From Aspergillus flavus (lineage: Eukaryota > Ascomycota > Eurotiomycetes > Eurotiales > Aspergillaceae), in the NCBI RefSeq assembly GCF_009017415.1, contig NC_092405.1, forward strand, positions 4,712,001 to 4,776,000: a stretch of DNA of 64,000 nucleotides. The letters are read 5' to 3'. The notes under the pieces are model-generated. The model saw nothing but the letters and a program-made list of their open reading frames with translations. It was not told the origin of the DNA and made no database searches. Position 1 is the stretch's first letter. Every line of letters begins with the position of its first letter. Position numbers and translations under genes: made by a program. Positions 37,354 through 49,009 of this stretch are shown here, piece by piece.

Positions 37354-37816
37354 TTTTACCTGGAGTCGGCTGGGGCGCCCACTCTGTTATCTAGCGCTTG
37401 CCTGTGTCACACCGCGTTGTTCCTTGTACATATGCATGTATTAAATATATGACTAATGACCTTTGGTACTTCAAATACTCGCTTTAGTTGCCTGAATCGG
37501 AAGGGCTCCTTGTTTTAACTCAACCTCTCCTAGGGGAACCGTTAAATATAATGTACTTATACAAATGTTCAATTCCCTGGCATTGGCCGGTACAATGAGC
37601 GTTAAAGCTGTTCCGGCCTCTGCCAGTATTGAATGTATTATTGTTATGCAAATAGAAGTAGGCGCATAAAGCTATCGTCAATACTTTGAATGGTCTTATG
37701 AGATAAAGGGTCATCCTTCCATTTGTCATATGGCCAAATACTAAAAGTTATTGTCCACCTTGACTGAAGATTGAATCACAGGCACACAATGGCCAACTGC
37801 TGACACGCCCTAAACG

Positions 37817-38121
37817 TTACTTTGGAACGCCCGATCCTCCCGGGGCAAAACCCACAAGTACCTGATGCCTATGCGGATGGGATATCTGCACAGATACCCT
37901 CTCCTCATGTATGTGTATAACATACCAGATCACCACAACAGTCGTCCGACAACTTGCAAGCGCCAAACTCTACGATCGTGTTAGCCTTCTCTCTCCTACA
38001 TGCTGATATGATAGGAGACAATAACATACACTGTTGATAGTCACGTTCAACCAAACCTGCAGGATGGGTGATGGCAGCGGCGCTGGCCAGAGCGGTGAGG
38101 GCAGCGATAAGGGGATTTCAT
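37817..38121 (-). pseudogene. Frameshifted small secreted Cys-rich protein
   Basis: One minus-strand frame (about 38112-38060) encodes an Ala/Leu-rich hydrophobic stretch ideal for a signal peptide (LIAALTALASAAAITHPAG), but it has no in-frame ATG. The only nearby ATG (38121) is one base out of frame, separated by a CCCC run at about 38111-38114. Downstream, after a plausible GTATGT...GTAG intron, a short frame has the ACKLSDDCCGDL pattern typical of small disulfide-rich secreted fungal proteins. The exon joins are uncertain and one gives a stop. I read this as a decayed gene of unknown role. Confidence 0.38.
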
Positions 38122-39808
38122 TCTGTCTCGCGTTTCGTGGTGTTGTGATGTGATGATGTTGTTGATAAATATCAAGCGATTGTGTTCCTTGGATGTTTTG
38201 ATGAATCTGATGATAGTAATGATAGCTCAAAAGAAGAGCATATATATATCTCCCACATTTAATCGTTCCTCACACCAACACCAATCTGCCACCACCGGGG
38301 TACATCCTATCGCTCCTTCCCATTCTACCAACACGTTCGAGATCAGCAAGTTGATGTCATAACTCCTGTTGTAGCATTGTGGCGATAAGGCCTTGGAACG
38401 TCTGGCCTTTAATGCGGACTTGCTCGGCTTACTGTATATGTTGACACTGACAGGCTATTGGGATGAGGTTGTGATATTACCGGGCTTAATATTGAAGCCG
38501 AGGTACTCTGGTGAGGTGAAGCTCAAATTGTACTATTCTCTCGGATTCTGTTTGGCTCGTTCGTCTATTGACAGAAGAGCGGTTGGGTAATATGGCTCAG
38601 TTATTGGTCCTCGAACAAGGCTGTGAGGCTGATGCGACAATGGCAGATCCGTCAAAGTCTTACCTGCCAGTGCACCTGGTACGTTGATCTCAAGATGACT
38701 GGAGTACAACGCGCACTCTTGCAGGACTTCTGCTAACCGTCAGAGAGTCACAACATTACGTGTCATGGCAAGTAGAGACATGTCTATCACACGTCCCCCA
38801 TCCACGTTTAGGAAATTTGACCCTTCTCGATGCTATTCACATGAGAGTCTGTTCCATCAATTTTCAGCTGCCAAGAAGGAAGATCATCTTGGCGGCTAGT
38901 CACATCACAAAGAGCCTGCCTGCAACCTATGTCTCTAATTCGTTGCGCTGAACGACTCTATTGCTTAGCTGTGCTTAACTTCACTACCATCAGCGCCGTA
39001 TGGGCCAACGCGATGAGCCTGTGTCATATGTCTATGTGCTATCAGGTATAGGTACTACTCACACCGATATGATTAGTGCGTGGGCAAGTTGAATTCTTCT
39101 AATGCAGTAATAACACAGCAACAGAATTATCCATCCAATTACAGTGCACCATCATAAGGTAAGCATGCTACGGGACGCTCGGCATAGAAAGGTCAAGGTC
39201 AGCCGATGAGGATGGCTCAATCAAACGCTGATCCTCTTGCTCAAAAAAAAAAAAAAAAGTTACCATCGCTATCCCGACGGTGCTGAACACGTCGAAGATA
39301 TGAATAGCTAGCTGTGTATCACAGTCGCGTGCTTGAGAACTACATATATACCGTGTGCGATGTAAAAAGCAGAGGCACCCGAAATTACACGGTACTTCTG
39401 ATTATCAGTTTAGTCTGGAATCCCGAAGGCCAACCAAGACTTTCCCAAATCGTGCAGACTTATGTCAGACCTGCCCCGTAGCGTTGTTGTACGAACCCTA
39501 CCACTAGCATATGCAATCTACTGGAGCTGGATAGCCAAAAGAAAGTGAGTCAGGCTTAGAACAAGGATGTCCAGATCTGCCTGTATGTTTTGGGTCCGTC
39601 ATCGACAATGTTTAGATATGGAGTACTTACGCTCACACGGAGTGTAAAAACGGTGACATATCCCCCTCGCATCGGACTGTATACGTCAGTATAAGAAACT
39701 GCAACGGTAGAATAATCGCCAAATGTTCACACAATGGCTATCAGAGATAAGAATTATAATATATTATCGAATCAACGTGATCTAAACTAGGGTTCATAAG
39801 GTTTTGTA
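38122..39808. other. Intergenic region with poly-A tract
   Basis: No supported gene is seen. A 15-base A run lies near 39244-39258. A GATGTTGTTGATAA-like TG-rich patch sits at 38140-38170. The many short frames here lack recognisable motifs. Confidence 0.45.
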
Positions 39809-41184
39809 TCATCTCCGATGCTTGATACCAACGCTTGATGTGATGTCTCCCTTCGCCGCACTCCGTTCCCTAATGTCATCCAGTACCGATTGGAGACCGG
39901 AACTGTTGTCGTGAAGTATCCCTTGTACCGAGTTGATCAGCAAATCATTGACTGGTACCTTCGCCGAAAGGACCAAATCACGCATGACCTCAGTGTAATA
40001 TGGGATCATGACGCCATCATATTCCACCTCTCGCGTGACAGCATCGAGGCTGAGATACCCGCTCCGTAAAGAGTCTCTTTGCGCCTGTAGCAGAGGCAGG
40101 AGATTCTCTGTAACTGTGTGCATATCTACCACTCCCTCGAGTGGTGTCGAGTGGTTGCCGGGTCGCAACGTCAGATTGTTGATAGTTGCATTCCCTATTG
40201 TGAGATCCTTGCTTTTCAAGTCCATGGTTATGGTTCCCTACTGTTTCATTAGCCACTATTTAATAACCCAACCGGGTGAGTACATACGATTTCTATGGTC
40301 ATGACGGATGGATTAGGCAATGTCGCATTTGCAACCAGATTCACACCGTCATCTCGCGGCGGGAAAAGCATTTTGGGATCTTCGATCGAGAATCCAGCGA
40401 ACGAATTGAGAGCTGCAATCTTAGCTCCTACGCTCACTATTTTACATTTCTGTCTTTTTGGCTTCTGGGCCCACACTTACTGTTTTGAGGGAGGTCCTTC
40501 TTCAACGAGATGTGACTCTTCAGCTTTCCCAAGTATATGTTGGTGGTTCCAAACGCAGACAACGGGGCATGTGGCTCGAACACCACACTGCGAATGTAAT
40601 GTTTCCATGGGTCAGGATTTATCGGGCTTGGCTGGTTCTGGACTCCAATACTCGCGTTCCCATGTATGACTATAGCATCGTTATAGACCTTCAAATACGT
40701 GCTATTTCCCGGCTGATCATTGTTGAATAGGTGGAGAACATTTGGGTCAAGACGTACAGGGACGTTGACGCCAAGCCTAAGTGCAGTTTGGATGCTGAGC
40801 AAAACAGATTCTGGCCGGGGTTGCATGACCTTAGCTTCCACGAGGACGAGAGATGCGTCGTCGATTACTCGCTGGGAGATCGCCTGGATGATGACGGTAA
40901 AGCTGGACCTATTAGCTATGACTTGGTGGCTGAATATATGGGTGTGAGACATACAACAGTGGTAGGAAAATTGCCAGAAAGATAATGGCACCGATAAGGT
41001 AACAGCACCAAAATCGGATCCAATGCCGACGTATCTTTCCGTTCCCCTTCAGCGTGCTGCTCTCTGTCAGCTCCACATGTGCGACTTGGGATCCGTCTCC
41101 ATGCTGCTGCTCTAGAGGTCCTCGATACGCTCCCAGGGCGTACTTTCCAGCCTTGGTGGTGAGATACGACGGTGTATCAGCCAT
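39809..41184 (-). CDS. DUF3712-type membrane protein
   Basis: Four exons (41184-40955, 40908-40481, 40436-40288, 40237-39809) give 411 residues. The N-terminus is cytosolic and basic (GKIRRHWIRFW), followed by one TM helix (CCYLIGAIIFLAIFLPLL) and a large extracytoplasmic beta-rich domain. That domain contains AISQRVIDDASLVLVEAKVM, FNNDQPGNSTYLKV and VANATLPNPSVMTIEIG, the layout of fungal DUF3712 (LEA_2-like) proteins. Several N-glycosylation sequons are present. Role unknown; the family is common and often linked to cell surface or wall. All four splice junctions are phase-consistent. Confidence 0.8.
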
Positions 41185-43717
41185 GGCCTTGCTTCCTAAT
41201 ACTGTGGCGTGTTCCAGGCATTAGGGAACATGGTGGTTGGCATATATGTATAGGTGAGTGGACTCGAGTTCTTCTAGTATCCACATAACTAGCTTGAGTA
41301 AAAGATTTGCTGATGAGCCATGCATGTGATATCTGTCCATTTCGTACCCTCGAAAGCATCACATCATTGCGTGAGGTGATAAATAATCAAAAATGTACCC
41401 AGAGGGAGCTCCAACAAATCCAGAACAATATAAGCTAAAATCCAGAATGGGAAAGTGATCAACCCCGGGTTTTTTGATGCTCCGTGGTGATCGGCATAGG
41501 CTTCACAGAAACGGTAGGCATTGCGAGTCGGTTCCCGAAATTGGGATCCACTTAAGCAGTTCAACATCATGTTCGTCGCCCTCCTGTACATACAATATGT
41601 TTGTGATTCAATTACTGGTGGTCTCAGATTACATGTGCGACGTGGGTTGTGAGCTTACACAAATGAACCCATGCAAGAGCCTGCGATTTATATACGCTCA
41701 CAGAAAATTAACCACCCAGAGCGGTCGTGGAACGGGAATCAAGGTCATGTAAATTGCCATCATACCACCACCTTCTGGCAGATTGTTATCACGTTGAGGG
41801 TTGTGGTAGCCAGCCCTGTGCAATGTATTATCCCAGCACGTTGCATACAACTTCTCCCCGTTCTAAGAGGACTAAAGATACGGACTACGGCCGTAAAGTG
41901 CGTATCGTATCTCCTCCGAGCGATCAACATCGCTACGATAGCGGAAAGGATAGTAAAGAGCAGGCTGCAACAGACAATTTATGTCGCTTCAACGGTTAAG
42001 CTCCTAAAACACTGGAAGGTAAACATCGCGAGAACTCTAATAAACGTTAGCCTTGGCATAGGCAAGTCACTATGTGAGGATTACAAGCTGGGTCAAACGT
42101 ATGGCTACAAACCGGACTCTCTCGATATTTAGTCAAAATTAACAGACTGAGGCTAAAGCTGATTGGGGAATCCATAAATATGCCCCTGCGCAACTCACCT
42201 CAGCTTCCAGCATCAGCGATGTGCTGATACTTTGCCCAGTTTTGTCTGCATTATCTTTCTTTCATGGTTCCAATTCAACCAGGCGTTTCTTTGCTTTCTT
42301 TTCCCCCGCACGACCCGGAGCTTCGATTAGAGGAGAAGCCCACAGGGTGTGACTTACACCTACGTTGCCTATACTGCCACAGTCAGTTCTATAGTCGTCG
42401 AAAAGACGCGCGATTCGATTGTTCGTCTTTGGAAAGTACGTACGGCGGCCCCCTGAGATTACATATCACCTAATCGGTACCTTAACGCTGAGCTCTACCG
42501 CACACAGAACTGGAATATATCATATCCTGGTGTAGGCTAATACTCTTGATGCTAATAGGCGTTAAGGGCGGAGTGTTCGACCGGTAATGAAGGGGTACTA
42601 CCAACGTGAACTGCTGTCCTGTCGACACGCGCATTAGGTGGCTGTGTCGCCAAACGGTGTCTCGTATCCAAGCGCTCATATACCTTTCTATCCTTGGGCT
42701 TTTTATCACACCACGGCCTCACAGCATCAAACCAAAGCCAATTCGCCAGATGGACTTGTTCAGATATTCAAGCTTAGCCGCAAGATGATCAAGTTTGCAA
42801 CACCCACGATGAACGAGGTTCATACCAGCGAAATAGGCGGTTTTCTCCTGGTTGAGGAAGTACAGTCGAGTCTCTCTTTCTCTTCCTGTGTGGTGATCAA
42901 CGCTCTCCGTAAGCAGCTGAACACGGTGTGCTCTCGAACACATGAACACTACCAAGCTTTCGCCGATATTGTTGTTTACAAAAGTTATATGCGGAGCTAG
43001 ACGGCACGGGACATGGTTTCAAAGGCTGTCAAGTGGATTTGCGACATACTGGAGACATTTATTGCCTTGGTCCCGACCTCGAATCCTTTTGCATTGGCGA
43101 TTATAGTACACTATTGCGTTGTCCTACACCGGCTGAGAAAGTGCTGGTGGATTGCATCATGGGGGAAGCGGTGATGAATGTCATTGTAGTGGCTTTGTTC
43201 TGTAGCCTGGGCTCTTGATACGGTGAATGAACAATATTGGGTGAGGCAAGGAACATACAGGTTCCCTTTCATATCCGTGAGCGCAGCCGATTTGATATAC
43301 ATTATTAGGGATGCGGAAATATTTGCACTCGCCCGTCCATAATATACAAAATGTGTTGCCCAACTCTACCCACCTCCATGTGTGTTTGAACACTTACTAT
43401 GACAAGGCCCACCGTTTCACCCACACTTGACCAGGCGACCTGAAAATATCGAGAACAGCAGATGCAGTTCTACGTGGTTGATACTACAAACTCACCAAAA
43501 CATGTTCTTGGCACTTGTGGAATTGAGCGAGCTCCACGCAAAAGCAGTGTTGGGCCCACCTGTGCAACTCTGGAGCTGATGTCGAGAAACACAACCTCCT
43601 TAGGATTGATGGAATCTGACCTTGCAGTGCTCAATGCACTTCCAGTAAACTGCTCAATACGTTAAGCGCTTGCTCCTTCGCAATATCACTTCCCTACCTC
43701 TTGCCAGGAATATCATA
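41185..43717. other. 2.5 kb gene-poor stretch
   Basis: Several frames of 60-150 codons are present on both strands. One at 41591-41364 (minus) ends with a hydrophobic patch (ITFPFWILAYIVLDLLELPLG). None shows family motifs, conserved splice structure or an intact start, so I treat the region as non-coding or relic sequence. Confidence 0.4.
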
Positions 43718-45525
43718 CTAGAGACAGCTACCCAACTGCTCCCTTGCAGTCACTGTAACCCACATGTCACTTACAGCAAAAAGGCCGTTGACATTTTTTC
43801 TACGCCATGGTTGTTCTGGATTGGCAAGAGCCCAATCAAAGTTACGCAGCGCCTTCCAGCACAGTCAGTATGTCAAGGCCAACTATGGTCAGGAGAGGGA
43901 GCTCATCATGTACCTCGAAAATCGTCTTGCCGATTTCAATTAACGCCACCGTCTGACCGAGACACTTCCAGCGACCGTAACCAAATATAAGATCATTGAC
44001 TCTCGTCATGTTCGCCAGATGATCTTTGTCGTCATTCAGCCATCGTTCCGGCCTGAAGACTTCCGCGTCTTCCCCATAGGTGGCTTTGTTGAGATGCATG
44101 CCCAACGCAGAATACCCAATCCAAGTACCTCCTGGGATTTGAACAGATTCCCCATCCACGATCACTTCGTCGCCTTCAGGTGGTACGTCTCTCGCGAAAA
44201 TGTTGACGACCGGTACAAAGATCCGCAATCCTTCCCTGATTACCGCCTGCAGGTACTCGAGTCGTCGTAGTTGGGCGTCAGAAATGATACCGGTCGAAGG
44301 CGCTCTGCCATCTTGAACCGCACCATCTATCTCAGCCTGCAGCTTCTTGTACACTCGCGGATTTGACAGTAGACAAAGTAGAATACCGCGGATCCCCGAC
44401 GCCGTGGTGTCGGATCCGGCCAGAACCTGCTCAAACGCCTCCATCCATAGTTCGTTGCCGATTAGCCCATGTCTGATAAACGAAGCCAGCATATCGCTCC
44501 GCGCATTGGTCGGACTCTGTAGTCGCTTCGCCACCATCTGCCCGGTCGTGGCCATCATCTTCCCAAAGCCCTTCAGATCATCCGTGGATGGCCCGAGAAG
44601 CCTCCCGACCCACTCAATCTGCATGATCCAGTGTAGACCTGTGCCCATCAGAAAGTTCGACACCCAGAGTCCTTCTTCTCCAGATTTGATGTAGTCATTG
44701 ACATCCTTATCGGCCTTGAGCATGCCAAAGCTGTTTCCTAGGCCGACCGTGCTGATCACGTCCAATGTCAAGTATTGTACTTTCTTCGCAAGGTCCATTG
44801 GCTTCAGACAGTCTTCCGTGGACAGGTATCGGTTGCGAATGAGATCTAGAAAGTCCAGCACACGCAAGTCGATGTCCGATTCTAGCGACAGATTTTCTTT
44901 TCCGGAGTACTATAGAGGAATCAGCGGTTGGAACAAGCTACCTTCTGGGGGGAGACAGACTCCCATTAACATCTGCTTTCGCCTCCGGTCATGCCTCTCG
45001 TTATTCGTCTCACTGAAAACATGATCTTCGCCTGGCTTGAACCGAGCCGCATGGTAATACCAGTCGGACCGTTTATATGGAGACCGGACCGCGTTGATAT
45101 GAGCCCATAACTCTGGCGATGAGGTAATGAGTGCATTAGGGCCTATCCGGACAATGGAACCTACAGAATCCTATCAGACGGGAATGTCGGCCCACGTGAT
45201 CATGATATTACGCACCGTACTGGTCCGTCATTTCTTTATACCATCTTTCGCACCGCAAACTGAGCACGGCCTTGGTGTGCAGAAAATGGGAGAAACCACA
45301 GCTAAGTGGGCCCTTGAACTTCCGGAGACGATAGTACGCTTGGAACTTTTTCAAGAAGTAGAGGATGAAAAGACTGCCGACGACCAACCAGCGGGTCTCT
45401 AAGACCAGCTCGACTAACCCCATCTTCGACCAGAAAGTGGAATTGGTTGAATTGACATCAATACCTGTAAGAGAGAAAGCATTTTGAATGTGCAAGTGGG
45501 GTACGATGGTCGGCTCATTCTTCAT
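43718..45525 (-). CDS. Cytochrome P450 monooxygenase
   Basis: Four exons (45525-45216, 45160-44961, 44909-43914, 43852-43718) give 546 residues. An N-terminal anchor (WLVVGSLFILYFLKKF) precedes the P450 fold. Landmarks are the I-helix LAGSDTTASGIRG, the ExxR helix AVIREGLRI, VFRPERW and the heme loop FGYGRWKCLGQT. The large third exon can be read on to a stop at 43842. However, a GTACAT donor at 43913 and an acceptor at 43853 restore a standard P450 tail (LRNFDWALANPEQPW), so I prefer the spliced end. It is an ER monooxygenase with unknown substrate. No related enzymes adjoin it closely. Confidence 0.9.
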
Positions 45526-46720
45526 ATACGGAGTCCTAAAGGCTAGTCAGGGTTGGGGTGGGGGAAGTCCCCGCTTATACGAATTGATCAACCCTCTACG
45601 ACGAACGACATCAATGCTAGACGCACACGAGGGGAGGACTCTACAGTGCTCATAGCCTATTCACCGCATGCTGCTATGGAGAAACTTTTCTGCAGAAGCG
45701 ACTATCCCCACTTCCCGCGTCATGATGATCCGTTAACTTCATCCACCCGAACTCCATTGGCTTCATCGTTTTAATTGCGCAGTAGTCGGGTATACTTGCA
45801 GCTGCCTAGCTGACTTTGTTCAACTTCCACACCAGTTGCTTATCACTGATTGATTCTGTCTCGGATGAGGTTAGAATCGGCTTTATCCCTGTCATTTATA
45901 TTGGTAAGTTGTGGTCGAGTTGCTACTGAGGTGGTAAGGCCGGAGGGGAGAAAGAAAAATCCAAAAATCCAAAAATGGAAAATAAAATGATAATAAAATA
46001 CAGGGAACTTCGGAGAACGAGTGGTAAGTTTATAATTGGTCTCCAAGTCCGCTTGAATAGGGTTTGTCTTCGAGGGAAAAGCTATCAAATACACACCTCG
46101 GCTATGATGGAGACCGGGTGTTGCCGTGCCGGAGGTACCACGACCGATGAATAATCATATACATAAATCTAGCAAAAGAAATCCTGCTGAGCATCGTGCA
46201 CAGAAACTAAACCTCCCCTATATTGACCGCTTTGCGACTGATTCATTACCTCTAGATATATCACCACGGTGGCAGTCATGCAGTCGAATATCGAACCTGA
46301 GGCACCCAACCACACTCGATGCCGATTGCGTGGCTTTTCAAATACCCCTTGGAAAAGCTCGGACTGGAGTGCTAGGATCTGTCGAGCGGCATCAACACAT
46401 GCCTACCGGAAGGCTTGGTGTTGGTATATCTTTCTAAACCATATTTTTGAATAATAGTTTCATTCTCAAATAAGATTGTCCCTGGTGGCGAAATACAAAA
46501 GGCATGAGGTAATTGATCTTTCATCCTTTCCAATTGCTGGTTCAGTTCGAGTGTTCTCTTGGGGTCGAAGGTGAATCCTGAGGCTCTTACTAACACAAGG
46601 CTGGCAAAAGCCCTGTAACCATTGCTATTGGCTTTCAGGTAAAGGGAATCGGACAGCTTGCTCCTATCTACTATGCACTTGAGCACTTGAGCACACCCCT
46701 TTCTAAGCTTTTGTAAAGGC
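45526..46720. other. Intergenic region
   Basis: No supported gene is present. A minus-strand frame at 46686-46372 and a plus-strand frame at 46269-46454 look partly coding-like but match nothing I recognise. Confidence 0.35.
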
Positions 46721-46740
46721 TTGTTCGAAGCAACAAGAAC

Positions 46741-47147
46741 CGCAACAGAAGGTCCGCAAGAATATGCGGTTTATCCGCCAAGCGTACCGCACATTTGCCT
46801 TGGTCTCGGGACTCACTTTCATCCATGCTCGATTCTCTGTGCCGGCAGGTGCCTCTTTCGCCAGTGTCCTAGTCTCCGTGATCATCTGAAGCCTGTCACC
46901 TCTTGCCGGAGAAATAGCCCGTCTCCTCCAGTAGGACGAAGTGATCTACATGGCTAGTGGTTTTGTTTGGCTTGCACTGAACTTCCGTGAGCTGGAGCAG
47001 ACCGGGGCGTCGTTTTCATGGTGGAAAGCCATCTGTGGCTTGGCCGGGACGACCTGTGCTTTTGGTCCAGGGGCTGCCTTTGCGTTTGGTTGGGACCGGA
47101 GAGAAGGGATTCTGGACCGGATGTCTTCGTATAATCGTAGCCAGTGA
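46741..47147 (+). pseudogene. C-terminal fragment of a polytopic membrane protein
   Basis: Two frames joined by a plausible intron (donor near 46878, acceptor CAGTAG near 46938) encode hydrophobic helices: FALVSGLTFIHARFSVPAG, then IYMASGFVWLALNFREL, and AICGLAGTTCAFGPGAAFAFGW ending in WDRREGIL. The layout resembles the last two to three helices of fungal integral membrane proteins found in terpenoid and meroterpenoid clusters. No start codon or N-terminal helices precede it. It is probably a remnant. Confidence 0.35.
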
Positions 47148-47340
47148 ATTCGTCCGAATATGCAGCGGAAAATGCATGGACCTCTATTGGACGCCCTGGT
47201 GCTGATGTCACCCGAGGTCTGGTGACTTATAAATGCTCTAAATACTTCCCTTTCTTTTCTCCTCACCTGTTGTATAACTTAAAGCTTCTCCAGGAGTGCG
47301 ACCGTTGGTCCTTGCCATCCTTGTTTATGATCCAACCGGC

Positions 47341-47647
47341 GATGGATGTCCTGCCTCCGTCAGATTACCCTCCTGTCCACCCCAGCGAGCATCCTCACAT
47401 TCCAACTCGAACCCCACGCGCCACCCTTGAGATATTGCAAGCTCTCTGTATCCGTGATGATCTCCCGAAATCCCGGGAGAATCTGGACTCGCCCCTTTCT
47501 TCGTCGGAGCGCATTGACATATGTGACTTCTATGGGACAATGATCGAAGTCATTAAACGAAACGATGCGCGCATATGTCGAATCGAAGGGAGGTCATCGA
47601 TGCACTGGACAAGGGAACGTAGTTCGTCTCTTCTGTGTTCGTGGTAA
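47341..47647 (+). other. Unrecognised open frame, possibly a 5' exon
   Basis: An ATG-initiated frame begins MDVLPPSDYPPVHPSEHP and continues with hydrophilic, helix-prone sequence (ATLEILQALCIRDDLPKSRENL, ERIDICDFYGTMIEVIKRND). It ends near a GTAAGT donor at about 47644. Codon usage looks coding-like, but no downstream exon or family was recognised. Confidence 0.25.
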
Positions 47648-48299
47648 GTCTTTCTGTGTACTTGTCTAGGCCTTGGATGACCTGGCCATAAATTCGGAAC
47701 CGTTCCCCCCTTCGGCAGAAACCTGCCGCGTCACCGACTACCCAGGATAATGATTCACAGCATTAGGGCCAAGAGAATCACCCTGGGGTAAAAAGCATAG
47801 GCGGCATAATCCACATCGAGTAACGGTGGTCGGACACGTATAGGTTCTTAGAATGCTACGTATTATTCTCGGGGCCCATAAGCTTGACCATGTCGAGACT
47901 TCGACCGTATATATCCGAGAATGTTTGGTCTGGTAACGTCTGCATCTATGCCAAAACCATCCAAACGTGCATTCGTTCCTCACTCTGTGGCTCATAGAAG
48001 GTCTTCTTTCAGATCTCGACTGTGTCCCTTTCAACCCAGGGGTCAGTACCACGTCATGGAAGTCAGTGATGAGAATTCGTCGTAATTGTGGATTCCCATA
48101 GTAGATTTCTATCACGGAGGTCGCGATGCACCACCCAGAGGGGGCGGATCCTTTCCTTGGACCGTTGAAGCTGCCCACCCAGTTTCCTTGGAAGCCCAAT
48201 TCACCTATGCTATCGTTGCTCCGGGCCGTGAATGGCCTTTGTCGAATCTCGTCTGTGCCGTGGATGAAATAAGCTACGACCATGTTGACGGCCCCAAGG

Positions 48300-48990
48300 A
48301 ATCCTGGTACAGCAAATTTGTGATCTTTTCAAGAGGTACAATGTACTCCAACTCATTAAAGATGTCCTTCCAACTCCAGCCAGTTATACCATCTCCGATC
48401 GCCGTATAGCCATAACGAGCACAAGCAATCTTGCCTGGGCCCCCATATTGCTCACAAACACCAAATGGTATGGGACAACGAGCAAGGCCCTTATCATGAA
48501 CCAGACACCATTACCAACTCGAAGTCGCCGCGAAACTTCAGGTATCTTGTATAATTCTGAAGTAATATCGCGTACATGGTTTTCCACAGCGAATTTCATG
48601 GCTTCCCAAGTCTTGTTCACTGGAGCCTCAGAGGACTGTTTAGTAGATCAGAGAGGCCCTCAATGCGCGCGACCGTGGGGATAATCGAAGTGGGTTCTCC
48701 TTCAACATTCATAAACCCGTACTGGTTCTTTTTTTCCTTGAGGTCTCCACAGTGCAGAGGCATTGAGCCAACGAGAGTCTTAACCGAGCCGGTGGATTCT
48801 TTTTCTCCGGAGCCTCGGCTGTCGTACGCAATGCGAGTATTAGATAACGTGGGCAAATCCCATGTTCTTCAAGTCCCCTGTCAATCAGTTACATCGTTTA
48901 TGGTTCAAGCTTTGCACTCATCCAGTGTCAGATACACACCGAACGTGCAAGCGAAGAAGTTCGTAGACTCACCACATCTCTCCAATCAAA
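48300..48990 (-). other. Coding-like tracts of an unrecognised gene
   Basis: Three short minus-strand frames carry conserved-looking stretches: TVRFDWRDV followed by GTGAGT (49000 region), LSNTRIAYDSRGSG with MPLHCGDLKEKK (48845-48740), and AMKFAVENHVRDITSELYKIP with PYHLVFVSNMGA (48600-48430). Frame changes between them are not all explained by introns. The family is not recognised, and it may be a relic. It overlaps the promoter of the amidase. Confidence 0.28.
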
Positions 48991-49009
48991 CCGGACCGTT
49001 GCAGTGAGA

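Noticed and set aside
41671..42132. 153-codon plus-strand frame
   Set aside because: It has no recognisable domain, poor coding character and an AT-rich context. It is probably chance.
43842..43913. Unspliced C-terminus of the second P450
   Set aside because: Reading through gives an atypical tail. A GT-AG intron here restores a normal P450 C-terminus.
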